Below are positions 35,542 through 43,958 of a stretch of DNA of 61,035 nt, one piece after another. Source of the DNA: an uncultured Pseudoclavibacter sp. GTDB taxonomy: Bacteria > Actinomycetota > Actinomycetes > Actinomycetales > Microbacteriaceae. The DNA lies in contig CAMIMS010000007.1 in NCBI GenBank assembly GCA_946221025.1, forward strand, positions 1 through 61,035, read 5' to 3'. The position numbers and the translations under genes were made by a program. Each line of letters starts with the position of its first letter. Position 1 is the stretch's first letter. The notes under the pieces are model-generated. The model was given only the letters and a program-made list of their open reading frames with translations. It was not told the origin of the DNA and searched no databases.

Positions 35542-36324
35542 ATGATTGAGCTGCGCACGGCCGAGGAAATCGAACTCATGCGACCCGCGGGTCGATTCGT
35601 TGCCGAGGTGCTGCACACCCTGAAAGGCGAAGTTCGCGTCGGCACGAACCTGCTCGAAATCAATGAGCGCGCCCACGACATGATTCGTGATCGGGGCGCC
35701 GAAAGCTGCTACCTCGACTATGCGCCTTCGTTCGGAACCGGCCCATTCGGCTACGTCATTTGCACGTCAGTGAATGCCGCCGTTCTGCACGGCCGTCCCT
35801 ATGACTACGCGCTGAAGGATGGAGACCTGCTCACCCTCGACTTCGCGGTCAACGTTGATGGATGGGTTGCCGACTCGGCGATCTCGTTCGTGGTCGGGCA
35901 GGCGAGCCAGGATGACCTCGCACTCATTGCGAGCACTCAGGAGGCGCTGCTCGCGGGCATCGATGCAGCGCGCGTCGGCAACCGCATCGGCGATATCGGC
36001 CACGCCATCCACCAGGTCGCCAAAGCGCACGGGTACACCGTGAACTCCGATTTCGGCGGACACGGCGTTGGCCGCACGATGCACGAAGACCCGGGCGTTC
36101 CCAACCGCGGCCGCCCAGGGCGCGGTCCGAAGCTCGAACCGGGCCTCGTCATCGCGATTGAGCCGTGGTGGAACCGCACCACGAACAAGCTCAGCTACGG
36201 CGACGACGGTTGGACGCTCATCGGTGCCGACGGGTCGCGCGGTGCGCACAGCGAGCACACGATCGCCATCACCGAAGGCGACCCGATCGTGCTGACCGAT
36301 CGCGCATTTCTCGAAGCGGTTTAG
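35542..36324 (+). CDS. map: type I methionine aminopeptidase
   Basis: 260 residues. Removes initiator Met from nascent proteins. All five metal ligands are present: Asp100, Asp111, His174, Glu207 and Glu238, plus the substrate His83 in VLHGRP. Short form without N-terminal zinc or SH3 extension. Convergent with trmD at a 7-nt gap, so the two genes have almost no separate terminators. Confidence 0.96.
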   Translation: MIELRTAEEIELMRPAGRFVAEVLHTLKGEVRVGTNLLEINERAHDMIRDRGAESCYLDYAPSFGTGPFGYVICTSVNAAVLHGRPYDYALKDGDLLTLDFAVNVDGWVADSAISFVVGQASQDDLALIASTQEALLAGIDAARVGNRIGDIGHAIHQVAKAHGYTVNSDFGGHGVGRTMHEDPGVPNRGRPGRGPKLEPGLVIAIEPWWNRTTNKLSYGDDGWTLIGADGSRGAHSEHTIAITEGDPIVLTDRAFLEAV

Positions 36325-36331
36325 TCGCCGC

Positions 36332-37105
36332 TCACTCGCCGTCGAACGCCGAGCCGCTCTTCGAGGGCCCGGCCACGGTGACGCCCGATCCGGCCGCATC
36401 CGCCAGCAGGTCCGGGCGCCGGGCGCGTGTGCGCTCTAGCTGTTGCTCATGCCGCCAAGCCGCCACTCGGCCGTGGTGTCCTGACAGCAGCACCTCGGGC
36501 ACCTCGTGCCCGCGCCACACTGCTGGCTTGGTGTAACTCGGGTACTCAAGAAGCCCATCGGAGTGCGATTCCTCGACGAGCGATTCGGGGTTGCCCACAA
36601 CTCCCGGAAGCAGGCGCCCGACCGCCTCGATCATCGCGATCACGGCGACCTCTCCCCCGTTGAGCACGTAGTCCCCGAGGCTCACGAGCTCAACCCGGGC
36701 ACGCTCGGCGGCGTGCTCGAATACGCGCTCATCAATGCCCTCGTAGCGACCGCATCCGAAGATGATTCGCGACTCCCCCGCCCAGCGCCGCGCGGTCGCC
36801 TGGTCAAAGCGGACCCCCGCCGGCGATGGGAACACAATGAGCGGCTGCTCATCGGCCGCAACGGATTCGGGATGGGGCTGCGCGAGCAGATCGTCGAGCG
36901 CCTCACCCCAGGGTTCCGGCTTCATGACCATGCCCGCGCCCCCGCCGTAGGGGGTGTCATCGACCGTGCGGTGCCGATCGTCCGTGTAGTCGCGCAGATC
37001 GTGCACGCGCACATCCATCAGGTGCTTTTCGCGCGCTTTGCCGATGAGTGAGAGATCGAGCACATCGAAATAGGCCGGGAAGATGGTGACGATGTCGACG
37101 CGCAT
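36332..37105 (-). CDS. trmD: tRNA (guanine37-N1)-methyltransferase TrmD
   Basis: 257 residues from ATG 37105. Makes m1G37 with S-adenosylmethionine, preventing frameshifting. SPOUT-knot motifs PYGGGAGMVMKPEP, GCGRYEGIDERV and SLGDYVLNGGEVAVIAMIEA are present. It follows rimM after 55 nt and has its own leaderless -10, so it may be transcribed both with and apart from rpsP-khpA-rimM. Confidence 0.97.
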   Translation of the reverse strand: MRVDIVTIFPAYFDVLDLSLIGKAREKHLMDVRVHDLRDYTDDRHRTVDDTPYGGGAGMVMKPEPWGEALDDLLAQPHPESVAADEQPLIVFPSPAGVRFDQATARRWAGESRIIFGCGRYEGIDERVFEHAAERARVELVSLGDYVLNGGEVAVIAMIEAVGRLLPGVVGNPESLVEESHSDGLLEYPSYTKPAVWRGHEVPEVLLSGHHGRVAAWRHEQQLERTRARRPDLLADAAGSGVTVAGPSKSGSAFDGE

Positions 37106-37112
37106 GCAGTCG

Positions 37113-37118
37113 AGCCTA
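37113..37118 (-). promoter_or_regulatory. internal leaderless -10 of trmD
   Basis: TAGGCT on the minus strand, 7 nt before ATG 37105, within the rpsP-khpA-rimM-trmD series. Confidence 0.55.
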
Positions 37119-37160
37119 TTGGCGATCGACGGATGCGGGCGCTCGGGGCGCGAACGCGCC

Positions 37161-37874
37161 TTAGGCGCCGTCCGCGCTGTTCGCGGCGGTGGACTCACCA
37201 CCTGATGGATCGACGGTGGCGGGCTCATCGGCAACTGACTCGCCGGATGCGTCTGCGGTTGCTTCGGAATCAGCGTTCGCTGCGGGTTCCGCGGGCGCGC
37301 TCCCCGGTTCCCGACGGGCGATCTCGGCCTTGTCGGGGTCGAACAGGCCCGTGGGCGGGGTCATGATCACGTGCCCCGCGGCGATATCGACGGTCGGCAC
37401 GATCGCTTTCACGAATGGCACGAGCACATCGGCACCATTCACGTCGACGACGATGAGGTCTTGCGCGGGAAGGTGGTCGACGCGCGTGATGGTGCCCTTT
37501 TCGACACCGTCAACCACGGCCTTCAGCCCGATGAGCTGGTGGTCGTACCAGGTGTCCGGGTCGAGCTCTTCGGCGTCGTCCTGGTCGACCCACATGATGG
37601 CGCGGGCGAGTGTCTCAGCGGTCGTGCGATCGTCAACTCCGACAAAGAAGCCAACCGGGTGCCCGTTGTACCAGCGCAGCTCTTTCAGCTCGATGGTTTT
37701 CCCGTGCCAGGGGCTCTCGGGCGGAACCTGGAGACTGAACGTGGCGCCGGGCGTGAAGCGGCGCTCGGGCTCATCCGTGTACAGCTCAATCTTGAGGGCA
37801 CCCTTGAGTCCGTGCGCCTTGGTGAGGCGGCCGACGCGAAGTCGGGTGATGCCGCCCTTGGGTTTGGCTGCCAC
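37161..37874 (-). CDS. rimM: 16S rRNA processing protein RimM with acidic tail
   Basis: 237 residues, against about 170 for the family. RimM N-domain (RVGRLTKAHGLKGALKIELYT reduced to core GLKGALKIE) and PRC-barrel (LIGLKAVVDGVEKGTI, VPFVKAIVPTVDIAAGHV) are followed by about 55 Ala/Glu/Ser-rich residues. Helps 30S head maturation by binding S19. GTG start lies 2 nt after khpA. Confidence 0.94.
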   Translation of the reverse strand: MAAKPKGGITRLRVGRLTKAHGLKGALKIELYTDEPERRFTPGATFSLQVPPESPWHGKTIELKELRWYNGHPVGFFVGVDDRTTAETLARAIMWVDQDDAEELDPDTWYDHQLIGLKAVVDGVEKGTITRVDHLPAQDLIVVDVNGADVLVPFVKAIVPTVDIAAGHVIMTPPTGLFDPDKAEIARREPGSAPAEPAANADSEATADASGESVADEPATVDPSGGESTAANSADGA

Positions 37875-37876
37875 GG

Positions 37877-38107
37877 TCAGGAGTCGACGACGTCGACTCG
37901 GACTCGCTTGCCGTCCGCGAGCGCGGTGATGACGGTTCGCAGCGAGTTGGCGGTGCGGCCGGAACGGCCGATCACGCGGCCGAGGTCCTCGGGGTGAACT
38001 CGCACCTCGAGAACCTCGCCGCGCGCGGTTTGCGAGCGCGCGACACTGACCTCATCCGGATGATCAACGATCCCGCGAACGAGGTGTTCGAGCGCCGCAA
38101 CGAGCAT
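37877..38107 (-). CDS. khpA: KH-domain RNA-binding protein KhpA
   Basis: 76 residues: one KH fold with the loop GRSGRTANSLR. KhpA/KhpB bind RNA and affect cell size and translation in Gram-positives. Located between rpsP and rimM with 2-nt gaps on both sides. Confidence 0.94.
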   Translation of the reverse strand: MLVAALEHLVRGIVDHPDEVSVARSQTARGEVLEVRVHPEDLGRVIGRSGRTANSLRTVITALADGKRVRVDVVDS

Positions 38108-38109
38108 GG

Positions 38110-38592
38110 TTACGCCTCGGTCTCCGACTCGGCGTCGGCGGGAGCCTCAGGATCGGTCGACTCGGCTTCGGTCGCGGCCTCGTCGGCCTCAGACTCGGCG
38201 GCGTCGGCCTCGACCTCAGCTTCGGACGGGGCCGGGGTCTCTTCGGTCTTGGGCTTGAGAACCGGCTTCTTGTTGGCGTCGGCCTCGAAGGCAGCCTTCT
38301 TCTCGGGCTCCTGAATGGTGGACTCGGTAGAGCCCTCGCCGGAGAACTTGCCCCAGTCACCCGAAAGTTTCAGCAGCTTCAGCACGGCCTCGCTCGGCTG
38401 GGCGCCGACCGACAGCCAGTACTGCGCGCGCTCCGAGTTGACCTCGATGAGCGAGGGGTTCTCGGTCGGGTGGTACTTACCGATCTCTTCGATCACCCGG
38501 CCGTCGCGCTTGGTGCGCGAGTCGGCCACGACGATGCGGTAGAAGGGCGCCCGGATTTTGCCGAGGCGCTTGAGGCGAATTTTGACAGCCAC
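38110..38592 (-). CDS. rpsP: 30S ribosomal protein S16 with long acidic tail
   Basis: 160 residues; the S16 core (MAVKIRLKRLGKIRAPFYRI, YHPTENPSL, YWLSVGAQPSEAVLKLLKL) ends near residue 85. The remaining 75 residues are Glu/Ala-rich, with a short Lys patch (EKKAAFEADANKK). GTG start with AGGAG. First gene of rpsP-khpA-rimM-trmD. Confidence 0.96.
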   Translation of the reverse strand: MAVKIRLKRLGKIRAPFYRIVVADSRTKRDGRVIEEIGKYHPTENPSLIEVNSERAQYWLSVGAQPSEAVLKLLKLSGDWGKFSGEGSTESTIQEPEKKAAFEADANKKPVLKPKTEETPAPSEAEVEADAAESEADEAATEAESTDPEAPADAESETEA

Positions 38593-38764
38593 GTGTCTCC
38601 TGAAGAATGCAGTGCGGATGGAGTTCGCGCGTGCAGGAACGTGGGGCGTTCCTCGCGCGACTCGAACGGTCGCCGGGCGCGTCAGATAGAGGGTCGGAGC
38701 GCGCGCGTCAGCGAGCTATCCTGCCAGATCCGCTCCCCTCGCGCCACCGGCGGGAGGGTCGAGA

Positions 38765-39100
38765 TCAGCGTTTTTTCATCCACGAGTCGTCGATGAGGTC
38801 GGGGCCCTCATCGGGGCCTGCGGAACCCTCATCGAGTTCGGCACGGCTGAGCGGCTCAGCCTTCGAGTCGTGCGCTTCGTGGGCCGGCGCCCGTGACCCG
38901 CGCGCACTCGCCGCAGCGGCACCAGCCTCGACCTCGTCGTCGACGTCCTGGTCTTTCTTCCGGTTCATCAGGAAGAGCAGGATGCCGCCGAGCAGCAGCA
39001 CCACGACCGCGCCGATGATCCACGGCAGCACGTCGAATTCGGATCCGGTCGGCACCAGTGCCGAATCGGTCAGAGCCAGCGATTCAATAGCGCGCATCAC
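38765..39100 (-). CDS. small single-pass membrane protein
   Basis: 111 residues from GTG 39100. Outside N-terminus of about 30 residues, one membrane helix (about 28-46: WIIGAVVVLLLGGILLFLM), basic NRKK stop-transfer, then an acidic Ala/Glu/Asp-rich tail ending DSWMKKR. The start is decided by TATCGT 7 nt upstream; an ATG follows in the next codon. Function unknown. Confidence 0.6.
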   Translation of the reverse strand: MMRAIESLALTDSALVPTGSEFDVLPWIIGAVVVLLLGGILLFLMNRKKDQDVDDEVEAGAAAASARGSRAPAHEAHDSKAEPLSRAELDEGSAGPDEGPDLIDDSWMKKR

Positions 39101-39107
39101 GCCCTTA

Positions 39108-39113
39108 ACGATA
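39108..39113 (-). promoter_or_regulatory. leaderless -10 of the small membrane protein
   Basis: TATCGT on the minus strand, 7 nt before GTG 39100. Confidence 0.55.
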
Positions 39114-39158
39114 GCAATCCGCAGCGGATTGTCGCGCAGAACGGGCGACATACCGCAC

Positions 39159-39164
39159 TACGCT
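39159..39164 (+). promoter_or_regulatory. leaderless -10 of ybdK
   Basis: TACGCT, 6 nt before ATG 39171. Confidence 0.6.
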
Positions 39165-39170
39165 TCCGAT

Positions 39171-40286
39171 ATGGAATTCGCCTCCTCGAAGCGTTCCACG
39201 GTCGGAATCGAGTGGGAGCTGTCGATCGTTGATGCCGCGAGCGGAGAACTCGTCCCGGCCGGGCCGGAGATCATCGCGGAAGCTGACGACCCGCGGGTGA
39301 CATCCGAGTTCATGAAGAACACGATCGAGCTGATCACAGGCGTGCACGCGAGCATCCCGGAGGCCATCGCAGAGCTTCAGACGCTCCTCCAGCGCGTGCA
39401 GCAGATCGCGGATGCGAGGGGGCTCGCGCTGATCGGGCCGGGCACGCATCCGTTCTGCAAATCGGCATCCCAAGAGATCAGCGATATTCAGCGATACCGC
39501 GAGATCATTGACGAGTCACAGTCGTGGGCGCGGGAGCTGGCCATTTGGGGTGTGCACCTGCACGTGGGCATCGAGTCGCGCGACAAGGTCATCCCGCTCA
39601 TGCAGGACATCGTCGAATACGGGCCGGTTCTGTTGGCGATGAGCGCATCCAGCCCGTATTGGAACGGGATCGATTCGGGGTTTGCCTCGCAGCGCACCAT
39701 GCTCTTTCGGCAGCTTCCGGCCTCCAGCGTGCCGCCGTATTTCGCCGACTGGCAGACGTTCGAGCGAATCGTCGACGACTACACGCGCGTCGGCATGATC
39801 AAGTCGGTGGCGAGCCTTCGGTGGGATGTGCGCCCCTCTCCCAAGTGGGGAACGCTCGAGATTCGCATCGCGGATGGGGCAACGAGCCTCGCGAGGCTGA
39901 GCGCAGTCGCCTCGCTCGCGCACTGCATGGTGGAGGCGTCCTCCAGGCGCATTGACGCCCACGGCCCGAGGCCCGCCGATGACATGCTCCCCAGCTGGTT
40001 TCGGGGTTTGAACACGTGGCGCGCGGCCCGCTACGGGCACGAGGCCGAGTTCATCACGGCGCCCGATGGCACCGAGGAGCCGTTCAACGCGGTGCTTGAA
40101 CGTCGACTCGACGAACTCGCCCCCATCGCGAGGCAGCAGGGATGCGAGGGAGCGCTCTCGCACGTGGCCGAGACGGTCGCCGAAACGTCCTCCGAGCGCC
40201 AGCGCCGCGTCGCGCGCGAGCACGATGGCGACCTTCGCGCGGTCGTGCAGGACCTCATCTCAGAGATGCGGGAGCCGGCGAACTAA
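39171..40286 (+). CDS. YbdK-family glutamate-cysteine ligase-like carboxylate-amine ligase
   Basis: 371 residues, the usual family length. Motifs TVGIEWELSIVD, VTSEFMKNTIELITG, GTHPFCK, GVHLHVGIE, RWDVRPSPKWGTLEIRIAD and FRGLNTWRAARYG. Weak gamma-glutamylcysteine synthase activity is known for E. coli YbdK; the physiological substrate in actinobacteria is uncertain. Leaderless start at ATG 39171; long in-frame upstream opening has no family similarity. Confidence 0.93.
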   Translation: MEFASSKRSTVGIEWELSIVDAASGELVPAGPEIIAEADDPRVTSEFMKNTIELITGVHASIPEAIAELQTLLQRVQQIADARGLALIGPGTHPFCKSASQEISDIQRYREIIDESQSWARELAIWGVHLHVGIESRDKVIPLMQDIVEYGPVLLAMSASSPYWNGIDSGFASQRTMLFRQLPASSVPPYFADWQTFERIVDDYTRVGMIKSVASLRWDVRPSPKWGTLEIRIADGATSLARLSAVASLAHCMVEASSRRIDAHGPRPADDMLPSWFRGLNTWRAARYGHEAEFITAPDGTEEPFNAVLERRLDELAPIARQQGCEGALSHVAETVAETSSERQRRVAREHDGDLRAVVQDLISEMREPAN

Positions 40287-40340
40287 CCGACGGGTGCCCG
40301 CCCCGCTGGGGCATCGCGCCCGGGGCTTCGTGACGAGCGA

Positions 40341-41939
40341 TTAGCGCCCGAGGAGCTTCTGCAACTGCGCGAGCTCTTCGGGAGTGGGTTCGCCGCGCTG
40401 CCCGAACGCGTTCGCGAGCGGGTTGGAGGCGCCCCGCCCGAATCCGGCACCGGCCGCTTCGGTCTGCTGCGGTGCCTGCTCGACCGGCTGCTGACTGCGC
40501 TTGGCGGGGTTGCCCGAGTACGACTTCTGCTTCTTCTTCGACTTCTGCGCGGCCGCGCGCTGCGCCGCCCGACCGCCAGCCATGCCCGGCATCTGCGGCA
40601 TGCCCGGCATTTGCGGCATCGATGGCATCTCGCCGCGCGCGACGGCCTTCATCATCTTCGCCGACTGTTCGAACTGCTTGACGAGGTTGTTCACGTCGGT
40701 GACGGTGCGGCCACTACCGCGCGCGATGCGTGCGCGGCGCGAGCCGTTGATGATCTTCGGGTTTCGGCGCTCCTCCGGGGTCATCGACTGGATGATCGCC
40801 TCGGTGCGGTTGATCTCGCGCTCATCGAAGTTCTCGATGAGGTCTTTCATCTGCTTGCCCATGCCGGGCAGGAGTCCCAGCATGCGCTTGAAGTTTCCGG
40901 CCTTTCGCACCTGCTGCAGCTGCGCGAGGAAGTCGTCGAGGGTGTACTCCTCCTTCGCGAGCTTCTCGGCGACCTTGCGTGACTCCTCCTCGTCGAAGGC
41001 GGCCTGCGCCTCCTCGATGAGCGAGAGGATGTCGCCCATATCGAGGATTCGACTGGCCATGCGGTCGGGGTGGAAGACCTCGAAGTCCTCCAGCCGCTCA
41101 CCCGTCGAGGCGAACATGATCGGCCGCCCCGTGACGTGCGCGACCGAAAGCGCGGCACCGCCTCGCGCGTCACCGTCGAGCTTCGACAGCACGACACCGG
41201 TGAAGTCGACGCCCTCTTGGAAGGCCTTCGCGGTCGCGACCGCATCCTGACCGATCATCGAGTCGATGACGAACAGAACCTCATCCGGGTTCGTGGCGCG
41301 ACGAATATTCGCGGCCTGTTTCATCAGCTCGTCATCAACGCCGAGGCGACCGGCGGTGTCGATGATGACGACGTCGTAGCCCTTGTCCTCGGCGTAGCGA
41401 ACCGCATCGGTCGCGACCTTCACCGGGTCGCCGACGCCATTGCCCGGCTCTGGCGCGAACACGTGCACGCCCGCCTGCTCACCAACGATCTGCAGCTGCT
41501 GCACGGCGTTCGGGCGCTGCAGGTCAGCCGCGACGAGCATGGGCGCGTGGCGGTCATTCGCCAGGCGCTTACCGAGCTTTCCGGCGAGCGTGGTCTTACC
41601 GGCACCCTGCAAACCCGCGAGCATGATCACGGTCGGCGGGCGCTTCGCGAGCTCGAGACGGCGAACATCGCCACCGAGAATCTCGATGAGCTCCTGGTTG
41701 ACGATCTGAACGACCTGCTGGGCGGGGTTCAGCGCCTTATTGACGTCGTCTGACAGGGCGCGCTCACGAACGCGAGCCGTGAACTCCTTGACGACCGGCA
41801 GCGCGACATCGGCCTCGAGGAGGGCTCGCCGGATCTCGCGCACTGTGCCGTCAACGTCGGATGCGGACAGCTTGCCTTTGGTGCGCAGGTTCGCGAGCGT
41901 CTCGGTCAGACGCATCGAGAGGTTTCCGAACATAGCCAT
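40341..41939 (-). CDS. ffh: signal recognition particle GTPase Ffh
   Basis: 532 residues from ATG 41939 (a second ATG at 41933 is possible). N-domain, G-domain with GLQGAGKTTLAGKLG, DTAGRLGVDDE and TKLD-like SKLDGDARGG, then the M domain with RNA-binding SRRARIARGSGRT and a Met-rich MPQMPGMPQMPGM run, ending in a Gln/Asn-rich tail. Works with 4.5S RNA and FtsY in membrane targeting. -10 TAGAAT lies 8 nt upstream. Confidence 0.97.
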   Translation of the reverse strand: MAMFGNLSMRLTETLANLRTKGKLSASDVDGTVREIRRALLEADVALPVVKEFTARVRERALSDDVNKALNPAQQVVQIVNQELIEILGGDVRRLELAKRPPTVIMLAGLQGAGKTTLAGKLGKRLANDRHAPMLVAADLQRPNAVQQLQIVGEQAGVHVFAPEPGNGVGDPVKVATDAVRYAEDKGYDVVIIDTAGRLGVDDELMKQAANIRRATNPDEVLFVIDSMIGQDAVATAKAFQEGVDFTGVVLSKLDGDARGGAALSVAHVTGRPIMFASTGERLEDFEVFHPDRMASRILDMGDILSLIEEAQAAFDEEESRKVAEKLAKEEYTLDDFLAQLQQVRKAGNFKRMLGLLPGMGKQMKDLIENFDEREINRTEAIIQSMTPEERRNPKIINGSRRARIARGSGRTVTDVNNLVKQFEQSAKMMKAVARGEMPSMPQMPGMPQMPGMAGGRAAQRAAAQKSKKKQKSYSGNPAKRSQQPVEQAPQQTEAAGAGFGRGASNPLANAFGQRGEPTPEELAQLQKLLGR

Positions 41940-41947
41940 AGGGGTCG

Positions 41948-41953
41948 ATTCTA
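41948..41953 (-). promoter_or_regulatory. near-leaderless -10 of ffh
   Basis: TAGAAT on the minus strand, 8 nt before ATG 41939. Confidence 0.55.
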
Positions 41954-42154
41954 CGAGACATCGCTCACTTCCCAGCGAACGTGCGAGGTTCACTCACGCG
42001 CTACGCAGGTGCCCTTGGCACTGTGGCGAGACTCGCTCGCGAACAACCAGTGTTCGCAGTTGAGTGCGTGAGCGGCGCGAGCCGCGACGCGCGCCCGGTG
42101 AGGGAAGGTGCCGCGGCGCTTCCGCGGCTCGCGCCCGCTTCGCGTGGAGCCACC

Positions 42155-42176
42155 CGCGCCCGCTCGAACGGGCGCG
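42155..42176 (-). terminator. hairpin after ftsY
   Basis: Perfect 8-bp GC arms (42155-42162, 42169-42176) with a 6-nt loop, about 26 nt beyond the ftsY stop. The rest of the 262-nt ftsY-ffh gap holds no gene that I can support. Confidence 0.55.
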
Positions 42177-42201
42177 ATCGAGTCCGGCCCGGAGGAGAGG
42201 G

Positions 42202-43077
42202 CTAGCCGACGAGCTTCTGCGCGTACACGTGCGGCGTGAAGCCGGTGAGGTCGTCGATGCCCTCACCCTGACCGATCAGTTTGATCGGCAGTCCCGTGCG
42301 CTCCTGCACGGCAATGACGAACCCGCCCTTAGCCGACCCGTCGAGCTTCGTGATGACTAGGCCCGTCACGCCCGCGTGCTCGATGAAGGCCTGCGCCTGG
42401 GTGACACCGTTTTGACCCGTGGTGGCATCGAGCACGAGGAGCACCTCCGAAATCGGTTGGCGCTTCTCGATCACGCGGCGGATCTTGCCGAGCTCATCCA
42501 TGAGCCCGCCCTTGGTCTGCAGGCGACCGGCCGTGTCGATGATGACCATTTCGATCCCGGCCGCCTCGGCTGCCTCCACCGTCTGGTAGGCGACCGATGC
42601 CGGGTCTTGGCCCGGGGTTTCCGGGCGCACGATGAGCGCGCCGGCTCGCGCCGTCCACGTGGTCAGCTGCTCCACCGCGGCGGCACGGAAGGTATCGGCC
42701 GCACCGATGAGCACGCTCTTGCCGTTATTGCGCAGGAACTTCGCGAACTTCCCGATCGTGGTCGTCTTGCCGACACCGTTCACGCCGACGACGAGCATGA
42801 CGGCCGGGCGCGCCGAGAGGTTCAGCGTCGGATCGAATCTCGAGAGCCGCTCCTCGATCACTTCGCGAAGCATTCGCTGCAGGTCCCGCGGATCCTCGGT
42901 GCGGTAGTGCGCGACCATCCGCCGCAGCTCTTCGACGATCTCATCGGTGATGTCGGGACCGAAGTCGGCGGTGATGAGCGCATCCTCGAGGTCTTCCCAC
43001 GTGGTCTCGTCGATCCGCTGCCGACCAAACATGCCGCGAAGAGAAGAGCTCAGTGACCAGGGTGCGCGTTCCGCCAT
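42202..43077 (-). CDS. ftsY: SRP receptor GTPase FtsY
   Basis: 291 residues; minimal NG form without the acidic N-terminal A domain. G-domain motifs GVNGVGKTTTIGK, DTFRAAAVEQL, DTAGRLQTKGGLM and TKLDGSAKGG. Leaderless start with TACCCT 7 nt upstream. Its usual neighbour smc is separated here by the histidine-phosphatase and terC genes. Confidence 0.96.
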   Translation of the reverse strand: MAERAPWSLSSSLRGMFGRQRIDETTWEDLEDALITADFGPDITDEIVEELRRMVAHYRTEDPRDLQRMLREVIEERLSRFDPTLNLSARPAVMLVVGVNGVGKTTTIGKFAKFLRNNGKSVLIGAADTFRAAAVEQLTTWTARAGALIVRPETPGQDPASVAYQTVEAAEAAGIEMVIIDTAGRLQTKGGLMDELGKIRRVIEKRQPISEVLLVLDATTGQNGVTQAQAFIEHAGVTGLVITKLDGSAKGGFVIAVQERTGLPIKLIGQGEGIDDLTGFTPHVYAQKLVG

Positions 43078-43084
43078 GCCATTA

Positions 43085-43090
43085 AGGGTA
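43085..43090 (-). promoter_or_regulatory. leaderless -10 of ftsY
   Basis: TACCCT on the minus strand, 7 nt before ATG 43077. Confidence 0.6.
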
Positions 43091-43180
43091 CGGGGCCGCT
43101 CCTGATCCGCATCCGGGGCGAGCAGGATGCGGTGAACGCGCGGACGTTACCCGGGCATGCCAGCATGGGGGTGTTTGACC

Positions 43181-43200
43181 GCGGCCGCATAAGCGGCCGC
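43181..43200. repeat. double GCGGCCGC palindrome
   Basis: The 8-bp palindrome occurs at 43181-43188 and 43193-43200 with ATAA between, so it can form a very stable hairpin in the leader of the phosphatase gene. Confidence 0.6.
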
Positions 43201-43227
43201 CGAGCGCAGCTACCGGAGGGATCACGT

Positions 43228-43806
43228 ATGCGCCTTGGGCTCATCCGTCACGGCGAGACCGATTGGAATGCGGAGGGACGCCTGCAGGGGGTTTCGGATG
43301 TTCCCCTGAACGCGCTTGGTCGCTCGCAGGCAGAGTCAGCCGGCCGGATGCTCGCCGGCCAGGGATGGGACCGCGTCTACGCATCCCCCCTCTCGCGCGC
43401 GTTCGACACCGCGAGCATCATCGCCGAGCACGCTGGGCTGCCGGAGCCGGTCGCAGTTCCGGAACTCGTCGAGCGCTCCTACGGGGAACTCGAGGGCGAA
43501 TCGGTGCTCGATAAGGATGGACAGCGCGTGCCGCTCGAGCACCCGAGCGTTGAGGCGGTCGAAGTCATGCTCGAACGCTCCCTCGGCGCCCTCCAGCGCA
43601 TCGTCGCCGATCACCCGGACGAGAACGTGATCGTCGTCTCGCACGGCACCGTCATCCGGAACCTTCTCGACTCGTGCATGCCGAACGGCGCGCCGCGCGT
43701 GCTGAACACCGGGTTCAGCGTTCTCGAACCGACCGACGACGGATACCGGGTGCTGATCGCGAACGGCTATCCGCAATTCGACTTGGATCTCGTGAGCGGA
43801 CGCTAG
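43228..43806 (+). CDS. histidine phosphatase superfamily protein (phosphoglycerate-mutase-like)
   Basis: 192 residues from ATG 43228 with CGGAGGG upstream. Catalytic RHGETDWN (phospho-His), VYASPLSRAFDT, Glu in ERSYGELEGE and VVSHGTVIR are all present. More likely a phosphatase (CobC/GpmB-like) than a true glycolytic mutase, given its short length. Its stop codon is part of the terC promoter. Confidence 0.92.
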   Translation: MRLGLIRHGETDWNAEGRLQGVSDVPLNALGRSQAESAGRMLAGQGWDRVYASPLSRAFDTASIIAEHAGLPEPVAVPELVERSYGELEGESVLDKDGQRVPLEHPSVEAVEVMLERSLGALQRIVADHPDENVIVVSHGTVIRNLLDSCMPNGAPRVLNTGFSVLEPTDDGYRVLIANGYPQFDLDLVSGR

Positions 43807-43809
43807 GCT
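43804..43809 (+). promoter_or_regulatory. -10 of the terC transcript
   Basis: TAGGCT includes the TAG stop of the preceding gene; transcription would start near 43816, at the first stem of the riboswitch. TTGGAT at 43783-43788 is a possible -35 with a 15-nt spacer. Confidence 0.5.
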
Positions 43810-43811
43810 GT

Positions 43812-43922
43812 GCCGAGTTGAAGGGGAGTATTCCCGGATAGCGATGTCGTCATCACGGCCCACGGCCCGGCACCGCTAGCGACGCGGGTGGCAGACCGCG
43901 GCGCGGAAGAGACCTTCGGCGG
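43812..43922 (+). promoter_or_regulatory. yybP-ykoY family Mn2+ riboswitch
   Basis: The 5' side carries GAAGGGGAGTA (GGGGAGTA at 43823-43830) and the 3' side GGAAGAGACCTTCGGC, both signatures of the yybP-ykoY class, and the two ends can pair (GCCGA/GAAGG with CCTTCGGC) to form P1. It lies directly before terC, the classic target, and between it and ATG 43959 there is room for an expression platform. Confidence 0.82.
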
Positions 43923-43958
43923 TTCCCTGCTGTCTCATCGAACCCCCGGAGGTCACGC

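Noticed and set aside
38607..39170. N-terminal extension of YbdK reading back to 38607
   Set aside because: It overlaps the opposite-strand membrane protein gene, has no family similarity, and the leaderless -10 fixes the start at 39171.
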